From Mytilus californianus (taxonomy: Eukaryota; Mollusca; Bivalvia; Mytilida; Mytilidae), in NCBI RefSeq assembly GCF_021869535.1, contig NW_026262741.1, forward strand, positions 1 to 64,000: a DNA stretch of 64,000 nucleotides. Direction: 5' to 3'. How positions within the stretch are numbered: position 1 is the first letter of the stretch; every line of letters begins with the position of its first letter. The translations under genes were made by a program, and so were the position numbers. Below are positions 48,781-59,943 of the stretch, in pieces. A model generated the notes under the pieces. That model worked only from the letters and a program-made list of their open reading frames with translations, was not told where the DNA came from and searched no databases.

Positions 48781-49145
48781 AAGACGGAAAGAAACCGATG
48801 TTTGACAAAGAGGACGAGTGAAAACTTTTTGAATACGCTGTAAAACGAGCATCCCTAGGTATTGGGTTTGAAAAAAAAACTACCTTAGATATGCTGGACA
48901 GCTAGCTCAGAAAAGAGGGATCTTTTTTAAAAACAAGATCCAATCTGACAGGTGGTGGAGACTTCACAAAAAAGAGGTTTCCTGATACATTAACTCTCAG
49001 AAACTATCCGCCATAAGCAAATGAACCAAGAAAATGTGGGGTCATATTTTAATGCTTTAAAAGAAACTCTATTAAAGCATTAACTAATGAATAGTCCAGA
49101 AAAAATTTGGAATATGGACGAGACCTATTTCCCATTAACTGTAGA
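48781..49145 (+). pseudogene. pogo/Tigger-like transposase N-terminal remnant
   Basis: The + strand carries, across several frames and stops, KLFEYAVKRASLGIGFEKKT, QLAQKRGIFFKNKIQSDRWW, NQENVGSYFNALKETLL and SPEKIWNMDETYFPLTV. The last has the NMDET first catalytic aspartate of pogo-family DDE_1 transposases, and the earlier pieces match the CENP-B-type DNA-binding region. At least three frameshifts or stops. The 3' part is absent, and the sequence meets a LINE fragment in opposite orientation. Confidence 0.6.
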
Positions 49146-49478
49146 TTCTGAAAAAAGTACCATACTTCCATGCAGTATCATAGGCCATTTCAAGATCGAA
49201 AAAGACCGATACTACATGTTCATTTTTCGCAAAATCATTACGGACAAATGATTCGAATCGAACAAGATGGTCAAGAGTACTGCGACCTTGTCGGAATCCA
49301 CACTGGATATTGGCTAAAAGCCCATTTGATTCCAGGAACCAAACAAGGCGATCATTGACCATCAGTTCTAGTGTTTTACAGACACAACTTGTAAGAGCAA
49401 TTGGCCGATAATTAATAGGATCCGTGTGATCTTTACTTGGTTTTGGAATAGGCACGACGGTTGCAAGCTTCCAGAGAA
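49135..49478 (-). pseudogene. Jockey-like LINE reverse transcriptase fragment
   Basis: Minus-strand frame: LWKLATVVPIPKPSKDHTDP, INYRPIALTSCVCKTLE, IQCGFRQGRSTLDHLVRFE and VVSVFFDLEMAYDTAWKYG. These are RT blocks 1-3 with the first catalytic Asp (FDLE.AYD). It stops before the YVDD box. Open for ~110 codons, so comparatively young. Confidence 0.8.
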
Positions 49479-49479
49479 T

Positions 49480-49660
49480 TTATGACAGATGTATTTAATC
49501 AAGGGGAACAATTTGGCTCCGAAATAGACCCTTATACAGCCGCAGAACGTATGAGATCAGGTTATACACCTTAAGAAATATGAATTCTTACAACTGCCCA
49601 GCAAAGAAGTGGTTTCTTTTCTCGATTGACACAACAACAGAGAAAAACATGTAAGCATGA
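49480..49660 (+). pseudogene. Decayed exon, unknown expanded family
   Basis: After a 'cttccag' acceptor, EFMTDVFNQGEQFGSEIDPY, TAAERMRSGYTP, two stops, then LTTAQQRSGFFSRLTQQQRK. The pattern (EIDP..AAERMR, then a FFSRL element) belongs to an unnamed, repeatedly encountered bivalve family, as I remember it. Confidence 0.35.
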
Positions 49661-49881
49661 CTATAACTAATGAGCCAAGTCTGAAATTGTCAGGTCAAAA
49701 ATTCACAAATTTCTCAAATTTTTGTAAAAAACTTCAGTAAATTTACTCATTCTAAATTTGAAACATATAATTGATGAATATCTTAATTTTCACTGGTTTA
49801 TAAACAATTTGGCTGGAAAAATTGCTAAAACATTTTTTTTTATTAGGAAATGTGTTATTTTTGGAATTCGGAGGTTCCCTA

Positions 49882-50343
49882 TAGGTGTAATACCACCAAA
49901 TCATGGTACGTCACATCCGGTTGTATACGAAAATAGGTCCAAAACAAAATATCACTTGAATTTGACAGTTGTAGTTAATTAATTCTACATTTTATTGCAG
50001 TAAAACATTTCTTTGTCACAAACATATGTCTTGGTTATTTCAGAGCACCATTATTTTTTTATTTGGGATTGCTATAGAATATTTTGTAAACTTGTGGTTA
50101 CATGATTATTAAACATTGTACGTACATAGGTTAAATAAGGGGAGAAATTTGATTGGTTAACTTCCAGTGATGGTTATTTTCTTATTTGCAATGAAATGGT
50201 ATGTGATTGTTTTTTCTATAGTGCTGGACAAGATAAAACTTTACTCATGCCAAATATTTCTTTATTTGAAACAAAGATAAATTTTGCACATTTTTTTGAA
50301 AAGTGCAAATTTAACAAAGAATTCAATGGTGGTATTACACCTA
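49882..50343. mobile_element. MITE with 15 bp inverted ends and TA duplication
   Basis: 'ggtgtaataccacca' begins at 49884 and its exact complement ends at 50341, each bordered by TA. The 458 bp AT-rich interior is non-coding. The 60-codon frame at 50196 runs into the right repeat and is spurious. Confidence 0.9.
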
Positions 50344-50792
50344 ATATTGGAAGCTTTACATTAACCTTGACCTTGTGAGTAATTGCATGTGTTAAAATTT
50401 CTTGCTATTTAAGTGAAATATTACAAAAAATGATATATTCTGAGTAGATTGAGACTCCAAAACAAATTTTATGAGAAAATTTTCTTGAATTAGGACTCTA
50501 CCATGAATATTCAGTTGACAGAACAAGCCATACTAAGTGTGGTTTTTTTTTTGGATTTTTTTTTTTGAGAAGGGGGGGGGTCTCCTTATTGTTATATTCT
50601 GCTATGATAGAACATTTTCCAAGGAAATACTTTAATAAATATATAGTTATAAGTTGATATTATTTTTAATGCTGCAAAACAACAAATTCTTCACTAAAAG
50701 AGAAGCCTTTTATGTCCCTCTCTGGAACGCGGCTTAAATTTAATTTTTACGTAAGGATTTTTGAAACCTCCTTGGAGACAGTAAATTTTTAT

Positions 50793-52400
50793 ATGGACAA
50801 GGAATTTGTCAATAGTTATACGGGCAATTGGAGTGCTCCTCTACCGTTCCGACAGCAAAGACCTCGTTTTACCTGATAACAGATCTCAAGCATTGAGAAG
50901 GACTAGAATGCTTGATCAGTCTCTTCAAAAAAGTACGAGTTAGAGTCAGCATTTCGTAGAATTCATCGACGAAATGTTTCGAAATGGTCATGCCGAAGAG
51001 GGTCCAATTTTGAAACAAGGCGAAGAATGTTGGTATCTGTCTTTATTTGGAATGTACCATCCTAAGAAAACAGATAAAATAAGAGTTGTTTTCGATTCCT
51101 CGGCTAATCAGGATGGCATATCCTTAAATAATGTTATACTCTCTCGACCGGATTTTTACAAAAAGTTTAAATGGAGTATTGTTTAGATTCAGAAAAGAAA
51201 GAATAGCTGTACTCGCCGACATAAAGCAAAGGTTTACTGATTCAAGGTAAACAGTGCACACCGTAACTATTTACGATTCTTTTGGTACAAGAACAACATT
51301 CCTGGACAGCAGCTTATAGAATACAGAATGTGTGTCCACGTTTTTGGGAACACACCTTCACCAGCAATTGCCACCTACGGGCTAAGGAAATGTGTTGAAA
51401 ATGAACAAACAGAAAACGATGTCAAAGAATACGTTAATAGAAATGTTTATGCTAATTTTACAAATGAGGAAGAAGCTATCAGTGTCATTAAGAGGACTGG
51501 GCAATCGTTACTTGAAAACGGAAAATTGATTCTTCATAAAATTGCATCTAACAGTGAAAAAGTATTGAACGCCTTCAATCCAGATGAGTTGGCTAAAGAG
51601 CTCAAAACCTTAGTTCTAAACGAAGATGAGCTACCTATTCAACACAGTCTTAGAATGAGTTGGGACTTGCAACATGACTCGTTTAGCTGAAAAATATCAA
51701 AAAAGAGAAACCTATAACACGTAGAGGTATGTTATCATTAATAAATAGCTTGTTCGACCCATTTATAGGTTTTATCGCCCCTGTCATTCTACAAGATAGA
51801 ATTTTAATGAGAGATGTAATTGACTAAACCACTGACTGGGACTTGCCGCTATCTAATGGTTTTCAGCAAAAATGGCTACAATGGAGAAACTCTTTAAGGC
51901 CAATAAAACAATTTTCAATACGAAGAACATTTGTAGAATCGTCTTTCTGTACAAGATTGGACAAACAGTTACACTTTTTCTCGAAAGCCTCAGGACAGGC
52001 AATAGTAAGTAGCTTTTTTTTGGGATATTTAACTTAGAGTCTTCTGTCAACACCGGTTTCGTATTCGAAAATGCAAAGTGGCACCTAAACATGGCCATAC
52101 GATACCCCAATTAGAACTTTGTGTCGCAGTATAGCTGTAGAAATCGGAGAGATAATCTGTGAACAGCTAGATATGGACTCGGCTAGAATAAAGTACTACT
52201 CGGATAGTAATGTAGTGCTAGGTTACATAAGCAACCAGGTTAAGACGCTTTCAAGTTAACGTTGCAAACCGAGTTGGTAAAATAAGGAAAGCTTCAAAAC
52301 CGGAACAATGGGTGTATGTTAATACGGATTTATATCCAGCTGATATTGAAACTAGACTAATATATGCAGACCAGCTTTAATTCGTACTTGGCTCACATGA
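50793..52400 (+). pseudogene. BEL/Pao retrotransposon pol remnant
   Basis: Starts MDKEFVNSYTGNWSAPLPFR, then HAEEGPILKQGEECWYLSLF, GMYHPKKTDKIRVVFDSSA (RT), EYRMCVHVFGNTPSPAIATY, LILHKIASNSEKVLNAF, and after many breaks YYSDSNVVLGYI (RNase H-like region, ~52200) and VANRVGKIRKAS. At ~51446-51461 the family's catalytic YVDD position reads YANF, so the polymerase centre is lost. Several stops and frameshifts; no LTRs, gag or integrase seen. Confidence 0.8.
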
Positions 52401-52840
52401 CCCAAATTCTTAACATAATTTGACTATTCTAGTCTATGCAACGATACTGCCTTTCCTCTCGTAAATCCCGACAGTGAAAATAATTAAAAACAGAAATACA
52501 CGTGTTAGAAACCGTAATACAAATCAAAACTACTATAGATAAAATAGCTAAGGCAGTTATTAAAGATGAAATGCAAGAAGATTTTCAGGCATTGTCAGTG
52601 AGGGGTTTGGTGCCTCCACTACTTAACACTAAGGAGGAGATTCAATAAGATGAGAAACTAGAAGATCAGAATTCAAGAAAAATCTGCTGGGTATATGTGC
52701 ATTAGATACAGAATCCTTAAAAATATGAATTCAATCAAAATTGATCATGATAACAATACATTTTGAATGAATTTCTATTTCTTTAAACTTTCCTAATACA
52801 TTAATTCAATTTCAGTTTTGAAAAAGGACATTACTATGAA
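52401..52840. other. No supported gene
   Basis: A frame at ~52500-52645 (VIQIKTTIDKIAKAVIKDEM) is open but unrecognised; it could be the last trace of the retrotransposon or unrelated. Confidence 0.3.
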
Positions 52841-53035
52841 GATTGATTGATTGATTGATTTTTGGTTGCTTAATGTCCAGTGGTAAATACTTCATGCATG
52901 TTCAGTACGAGAACATGTTAACAATGAATACAATAGATAGGTCTTGTAATAATAAAGGCCATACTGTGGCAAGCGTTTTACTGCCGGTCGGAAGAAGACC
53001 AAGTGACCATATTTCTATTCCCCAGTCACCCTTAG
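52841..53035 (-). mobile_element. Short retroelement, copy i, internally deleted
   Basis: Tail (GATT)5 on the + strand and head end present. About 220 bp of the middle is missing between 'aataataaaggcc' and 'gcaagcgttttactgcc'. Confidence 0.85.
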
Positions 53036-53555
53036 AAGAAAACATTTTTTTTACGAGCTAGTCTATGTTAATTGCAAAACAAATTATTAATCTATTTTTA
53101 TTAATTTTAATTCATAGTTCTTGCCAAGTTGTGTGGTGGTCCACCCCTTCCACCAATTGTAAGGACAATCATAAGGGCCTTATTTACTAACTAACTAATG
53201 TCTATATACAGTTTGACTCGACAAAAAGGAAAAACTGCATTTAGGGAAACTAAGTGCTAAAAAGTCATTATCAGTAAGTTTTTGGTTTCATTCATCTCTA
53301 CATGAAAGCTTTTGATGTGTGTATTAAGATGCCATTTTATAATAAAACAAATTGGAATCAAGGGATGAGCATATTAATTATTTGTCAGGTAACAATATTT
53401 GATTACTAATCACCGCCAACAGGTAATATTTTAAACCTAATGAAACTAATCAATTATGTTTATTCCGTAATAAATATTGACCATCATTTCGCATTTAAAC
53501 ATGAAAAAAACGGGATTTAATAAACTATCCCGTAAAATTGATTATACAGCACATT
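53036..53555. other. No gene seen
   Basis: AT-rich, no feature. Confidence 0.5.
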
Positions 53556-54530
53556 ACGATTTTTTCTCGCCTTGACGGAGTCAAAAAGCGAGACGTAGGT
53601 ATGGTGTTTCAGGCGTCGGCGGCGACTGCGTCAACAATGTATTAGTTTGTGATTAGGTCTAGTTTATGGTGAACGGCAAGTGGTAGGTCAATCATATTTG
53701 GTATGCAGTTGTATAAGCATTGGCACATCTCATTTCCATGTTGATTATTTGGCCCTGCCCCCTCAGTCATGGTCTATTGACTTCGAAACTTTTGCTTGTT
53801 TTACATGTATTAGTTTGTGATTAGGTAAGTTTATGGGAACCACAAGTGGTAGGTCAATGATATTTGGTATGCATTTGTATAAGCATTGGCATATCTCGTT
53901 TCCATGGAGTTAATTTGGCTCCGCTCCCTTAGTCATGGTCTATTTACTTTGAATTTTTTCTAAGTTATCATGTATTAGTTAGTGATTAGGTCAGTTCAAG
54001 GGGAACCATTAGTGGTAGGCCAATGTTTATTGGTATTCAGTTGTATAAGCTTTGGCACATCTCATTTTCATGGGGAGAATATTTGGCCCTTGCCCCTCAG
54101 TCACAGTCTAATGACTTTGAAACTTATCTTAGTTTACATGTATTAGTTTGTGATTAGATCAGTTTAAGATGAACTGCTTATGTTAAGTCAATGATATTTG
54201 GTATGCAAATTTATTGGCATTTGCAAGTATTGTTTCCATGGAGATTATATAGCCACACCCTCTCTTCATGGTTCATTGACTTTGAAACTTTTTCGTAGTT
54301 TACAAGTTAATGTTTGTATTTAGATTTGGGAACGACTTATAATAAGTCAATGGTATTTGGTATGCAGTTGTCTTAGCATTGGCACATTTCATTTACATGG
54401 AGATTGTTTAGCCATATAACTCAGTCATGGTTCATTGACTTTGAATATTTGCATAACTTGTGTAAGATGTTAGAGTATTGCTATTTGGATTTCAACATTT
54501 GCATAATCAAAATTACAAAAAGGCGAGACA
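53556..54530. mobile_element. Minisatellite-bearing repeat, ~167 bp units
   Basis: Five units beginning 'tgtattagtttgtgatta' at 53639, 53806, 53971, 54139 and ~54306 (period ~167 bp), with 'tcatttccatgg' and 'tcagtcatggt' conserved. Flanks 'ctcgccttgacggagtca..aaagcgagac' and 'aaaaaggcgagacatatctc' suggest a bounded element rather than simple satellite. Confidence 0.8.
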
Positions 54531-54569
54531 TATCTCTGTGATAACAGTTTATTTTTATTGTGCCTTTTT

Positions 54570-55120
54570 CCTATTACCCCCCCCCCCCCTAAAATATTCT
54601 ATACCCCTTTTTACTATATATTGTCCTCAATGAAAAACCTTTAATAATGCATTGTAATGCTACTGTCTTTCAGAGGGGCATTATTTTATACGGGACGAGT
54701 GCTACATACTGATCTTGAAACTAGCCCTTTCATTATTTAGAAAGACAGCTTTCGTGCATTTTTTCTGTTATTTCCCCCCAAAATAATCTGTACCACTTTA
54801 AACTATATATTGTCCTCAAAGAAAACCCTTTCATATTGCATCATCAGAAAGACACTTCTTCATTTTGGATCGCTGGTATATACTGATCTTGAATCCAGCC
54901 CGTCTATCAATGAGTAAGACACTTTTATTTGGAACAGATACACGATCAAATAATGTTAAGACTATTGACACTTTACACGGAATAAAACTCATTGGAATAT
55001 TCATATTTATATATCTCTAGTTTTAAGATTGTAAATAAAAAAAATAAAAAATGCAATTGCGCCTTATTTTGTTTTATGAGAATAATTTGATGCAATTTCA
55101 ACCCCCCCCCCCCCTTTCTT
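54570..55120 (+). repeat. Duplicated ~185 bp segment and C runs
   Basis: 'tatatattgtcctcaa' and 'tatactgatcttgaa' recur at ~54617 and ~54803, an old direct duplication. C runs of 10-14 bases at ~54580 and ~55102. Confidence 0.6.
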
Positions 55121-55243
55121 TATATGTCATGCATTAAATATCAAGAAATAAATTGGGAAGGTGTATAAAAAAAAAGTTATACACTGTTCACACTAGGAAC
55201 TATCAACGAAAACCAAAAAACGATAACTGTGTGCTTGGACCAT

Positions 55244-55490
55244 ATTTATGAAAGCTTATTTGGGTCAATCTATGCTGTAGAAAATAAAATGTAAGTCGTG
55301 GCACGAATTACTGAATTACTTATTCGTGGCCACGATTTACTAATTAATGGCCACGACTTACTTGTCCGTGGTCAAGACTTATTTGTCCGTGGCCACGACT
55401 CACTTATCCGTGGCCATGAATTAGTAAATCGTGGCCACGGCTTACAATTGTTTTCTACAGCATAGAATGACCCCAAAAAAGCTTTTATAC
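55244..55490. repeat. Long palindromic element with CGTGGCCACG motifs
   Basis: Arms of ~60 bp: 'aaagcttatttgggtcaa' and 'tctatgctgtagaaaataa' at left, the complement ('ttttctacagcatagaatga', 'aaaaaagctttt') at right. The middle holds six variants of the self-complementary 'cgtggccacga'. Likely a foldback/MITE-type element; no duplication identified. Confidence 0.8.
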
Positions 55491-55534
55491 ATATTAGAAC
55501 TTGAAATTTATAGATAAAACCAACAACAAAATAA

Positions 55535-57430
55535 GTGTTCTCAAGTTTGGTATTGCATCATATATTTGATGATTCGGTAGGTGTGATCTTGATGAACCTT
55601 AGAAGTGTCTAAATTTTTTTCTACAATGTTGTCCTTCAACTGCAGATCATTTATCACTTAACGATTTGAGATATCTGCTGTCGTTTTAGAGAAATTGCAG
55701 TTTGAAATTTTGCGAGCGGAGGCATGTATTTCTGAATTAACAACAGGTTACCACTTAAAATGTTTTAGAAATTGAAAAAGTTAACATAGTTATATGTTTG
55801 ACCAAAATATGTTTGACCAAATACCAAAAACATTCCATGGAAAAAAAACCAAAAAATCAATTTGAAATTTTCATGTTATGCATTGACTTTGTAAGTTGCC
55901 TATGTTCTAGTTATATAATTGATATTGCGTCATTTTTGGCACTTTGCAAAATGGGGTCTTTTGATATATCAAATTGAATGTCTTAATGAGCTCTACTCAA
56001 AAATGAAAAATTTAAACCCCCTTTTCATCCCAGCGGGCAGGGTGGGGTCATTTAGTGCAAAAATTCAAACTTCTCAGATGGTCAGGTTGTTGCATATCAA
56101 ATGAAAGTCCACAAAGCGTACATTTCAAATATCAAGTTGACGTCCCCAAAAATGGGCTGGGTTGGGTCATTGAGTGCAGAAAATAAATTGTCTTCTAAGG
56201 TAAGGTAAGGTTGTTGTATATCAAATGAAAGGTCATGATGTGTACATTTGAAATATTAAATTCCTAACCTCCAAAAATGAGGTGGATTTACGGTCAATGT
56301 CAGGTCATGATGAAATTTCACCTTGACCTTCACAGTGTACTATGACCTTGACCTTGTGATATTTGAAAGGTCAAGTGGTCCTGAGTTGAATGGTGGTAGT
56401 CCCATGTCTTTACGACTTCCGGTATGAAATTTCACCTTGACCTTCACAGTATACTATGACCTTGACCTTGTGATATTTGGAAGGTCAAGTGGTCCTGAGT
56501 TGAATGGTGGTAGTCCCATGTCTTTACGACTTCCGGTATGAAATTTCGCCTTGACCTTCACAGTATACTATGACCTTGACCTTGTGATATTTGAAAGGTC
56601 AAGTTGTCCTGAGTTGAATGGTGGTAGTCCCATGTCTTTACACGATTTCCGGTTCTCAAGTTTGGTATTGCATCATATATTTGATGATTCATTGTGACCT
56701 TGATGAACTTTGGAATTGTCCCAATGTTTTTTCTACAATGTTGTCCTTCAACTGCAGATCATTTATCATTTAACAGATTTGAGATATCTATTATCGTTTT
56801 AGAGATAATGCAGTTTGAAATTTTGCGAGCGGAGGCATGTATTTCTGAATCAACAACAGCTTACCACCTGAATTTTTCAGAAATTGAAGAGTTTAACATG
56901 GTTATATATATGTTTGACTAATTACCAAAAAATTTCAATGAAAAACTAAAAAAAAAAAGTCAATTTGAAATTTTCATCTTTTACATTGACTTTTCAAGTT
57001 TCATAAGTTCTATTTATATCATTGATATTGCATCATTTTTGGCACTTTGCCAAATGCGGTCATTATGTTTATCAAATTGAACGTCTAAATGAGCTCTACT
57101 CAAAAATGAAAATTTCAAACCCCTTTTTCATCCCGGTAGGAGGTGTGGGGTCATATAGTGCAAAAAGTTCTCAGATGGTTAGGTTGTCGCATATCAAATG
57201 AATGTCCATAAAGCGTACATTTCAAATATCAAATTGACGTTCTCAAAAATATGGGTTGGATGGGGTCATTGAGTGCAAACAATAAATTTTCTTTAAAGAT
57301 AAGGTTGTTGTATATCAAATGAAAGGTCTTAACGTGTACATTTCAAATATCAAATTCCTGTTTTCCAAATACGAGTTGGATGAGGTTATTTAGTGCAAAA
57401 ATCAAACTTTCTAGAACATGGTGTTGTCAA
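55535..57430 (+). repeat. Direct repeat of ~760 bp separated by a minisatellite
   Basis: 55540-56290 and 56655-57420 share order and wording ('tttggtattgcatcatatat', 'gcgagcggaggcatgtattt', 'gcatatcaaatgaa') with about 10 percent divergence. Small frames inside are not genes. Confidence 0.85.
56310..56650 (+). repeat. 114 bp minisatellite, 3 units
   Basis: 'atgaaatttcaccttgacct' through 'catgtctttacgacttccgg' three times in succession, nearly identical. Confidence 0.9.
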
Positions 57431-57489
57431 TAGATACCTATTGATTTTGTTTGATAGTTGGTTGTTTTCTGAACAATTTAACATATAGA

Positions 57490-57840
57490 TATAAGAAGAT
57501 GTGGTATGAGTGCCAATGAGACAACTCTCCATCCAAGTAAAAATTTATAAAAGAAAACCATTATAGGTCACAGTACGGTCTTCAACACGGAGCCTTGGCT
57601 CACACCGAACAGTAAGCTATAAAGGGCCCCAAAAAATTACTAGTGTAAAACCATTCAAACGGGAAAACCAACGGTCTAATCTATATAAAAAACGAGAAAC
57701 GAGAAACACTTATGAACCACATCAACAAACGACAACTACTGAACATCAGATTCCTGACTTAAGACAGGTGCAAACAAATGCAGCGGGTTTAAACGTTTTA
57801 ATGGTACCAAACCTTCACCCTTTTTCCTGAAACAATAGTG
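57490..57840 (+). repeat. Dispersed family B copy
   Basis: 'agatgtggtatgagtgccaa', 'cttggctcacaccgaacagt', 'ttcctgacttaagacaggtg'. Same subfamily as the inverted copy at 20268. Confidence 0.85.
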
Positions 57841-58129
57841 TAACATCACAACATAGAAAGACACACTATAAAATATCAACTGAAATAGCTTAACTCAATC
57901 AAAGGACATATTAACACCATTGAACATACACTGAACAAATAAATTTGACCTATGATGTATGTACTATGATAGAGATAGCCTTGTCTGTCTTGTTCTTCTA
58001 TATATTGATCAAGTATATGTATTGGACATGTTGAATTTAAAGATAGAGTATTCTATCAGTCAAGAGCATAATTACTTAATCAAGTCTTCAAAATTATTTA
58101 TACTAGTAATGTTACAAATGAAAACAAAG

Positions 58130-58263
58130 CAGTGGCGAACCCAGAAATTTTCTTCATAATGGGGGCCTGTACAGCCATGCTTCAGTGATTCCCTATATAA
58201 ACAACCAAATTTTTCCAAAAAGGGGGCCTGATCCCCCTGAGCTCCCCTTAAATCCGCCTTTGC
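58130..58263. repeat. Short repeat with 'gcagtggcg' ends
   Basis: 'gcagtggcgaacccag' at left and 'aaatccgcctttgc' at right are imperfect inverted ends, enclosing two 'gggggcctg' strings. Resembles a common small DNA-transposon derivative. A partial relative of the left end is at ~19900. Confidence 0.5.
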
Positions 58264-58627
58264 AAAGTTACTCAATCATGTAGTTAAAGCTAAATATTTG
58301 AGTATAAAAGACTACAATAAATGGGGAATGTGTCCATAGGACACAGATGATGCCCACTCTTGCAGATCATATAAAGTTATAAAACGACATAACTGAAGAA
58401 CCGTAAAAGTGATGCTACCAAAATTTGTGCTTGATCTGAGTTTTTTTGGTAATAAGTATTGTGTATAAGTTTCATAACATTTGGTTGAGGCAAACTAAAA
58501 GTTAGAGAATGGAAACGAAAAATTCAGAAATTTTACCATTTGTTCTGGAACGGTTAAAGTAACACTTTTTGCCTCTTTCAACTGATTTTTATAGTTCGTT
58601 CTAATATTGTACTGTTACACCACTTTC

Positions 58628-58985
58628 CCAGGTTAGGGGTAGGGTTGGGATCCCGCTAACATGTTTAACCCCGCCACATTCTGTATGTATGTGCCTGTCC
58701 CAAGTCAGGAGCCTGTAATTCAGTGGTTGTAGTTTGTTTATGTGTTACATACTTGTTATTCGTTCATTTTTTTTTTACATAAATTAGGCCGTTAGATTTT
58801 CTCGTTTGATTGTTTTACATTGTCATTTCTGGGCCTTTTATAGCTGACTGTGAGATATGGGCTTTGTTCATTGTTGAAGGCTGTACGGTGACCTATAGTT
58901 GTTAATTTCTGTGTCATTTGGTCTCTTGTGGAGAGTTGTCTCATTGGCAATCATACCACATCTTCTTTTTTATATGTACATAAAC
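58628..58985 (-). repeat. Dispersed family B, inverted copy
   Basis: 'gggatcccgctaacatgttt', 'cctgtcccaagtcaggagcc', 'ggagagttgtctcattggca', 'ccacatcttctttt'. The best preserved copy of its subfamily here. Confidence 0.85.
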
Positions 58986-59943
58986 AGGATGAAATTATTT
59001 TTCTCACAAAGCATTAAGCTAATATTTAATGAACACTGAAACACTAATTGCCATTCTGAACCACTGTAGCCGAGTCCAAGAATAGTGAACAATTAATTTC
59101 TTTCTTGGCAGAAAATTTTCCCTAACAATTATCTGGAGCACCACATGATATCAACATGTATCAGTGTGTGACAGAAGTAAAAAAAGTATGCTGATATTAA
59201 AACTTCTTCTGCATGTGCTGGCATAAGTATACATGTATATCTTTGCAAGTACACAGTAGCATATCATTAATAAGATGACATTATGATTTATATACTATTA
59301 CCAATGAATTTAGATTTATCTGATCCCATATCTTCATTGACTTTGTAAATTACAATTTTTTGGTAGGAGAATTAGAATGAAGACTTGCAATGTATTTTCT
59401 GGGATATTGTCATGTTTTTTTAAAGTACACTGTGAATCCTCCACAAAGATTTTTTTAATAAACACTCGAGAAGTTGCCCAATGATAGAAAAATGTCAACC
59501 TTTAATACTCTTATTTTCGAGAATTTAACTTTGAATGCTGACTTGATTATCGGGTAGCAGATATCTGGTATGTAAACTCTTCCATAGCCCGTTTGAAGCA
59601 TGTTGGAAGCCTGACCATGCAATCTTTGATTTCCAAAATTTGTCTCTTCTCAAATTTCAATTCTTTCACTTTGTACTAAGGCAAAATTTCAGTTAATGCA
59701 TTTTCTATGTTGTTTTTCCATTTCTACGTCGCCATCTTCAACATGTTCCTAGGTCGCGTTTATAAGGAGCATTCTGATTGGTCGATATAAATACTTTCTG
59801 GGGTCAAATATTACGTTATATAAGGTCACAAAAGTGAAACCTTGTAGGGTACTTGTTAGATCTTCGTATGTAGTATAACGTAGTATAACGAAATCCGAGA
59901 TCTATATTTTAATTAGATTGTCCAATTTACAATCCGATACTTT
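58986..59943. other. No gene seen
   Basis: AT-rich flank of the polymerase remnant. The missing palm domain is not found here in any frame. Confidence 0.5.

Noticed and set aside
50196-50378. 60-codon ORF
   Set aside because: Lies in the MITE and reads through its terminal repeat.
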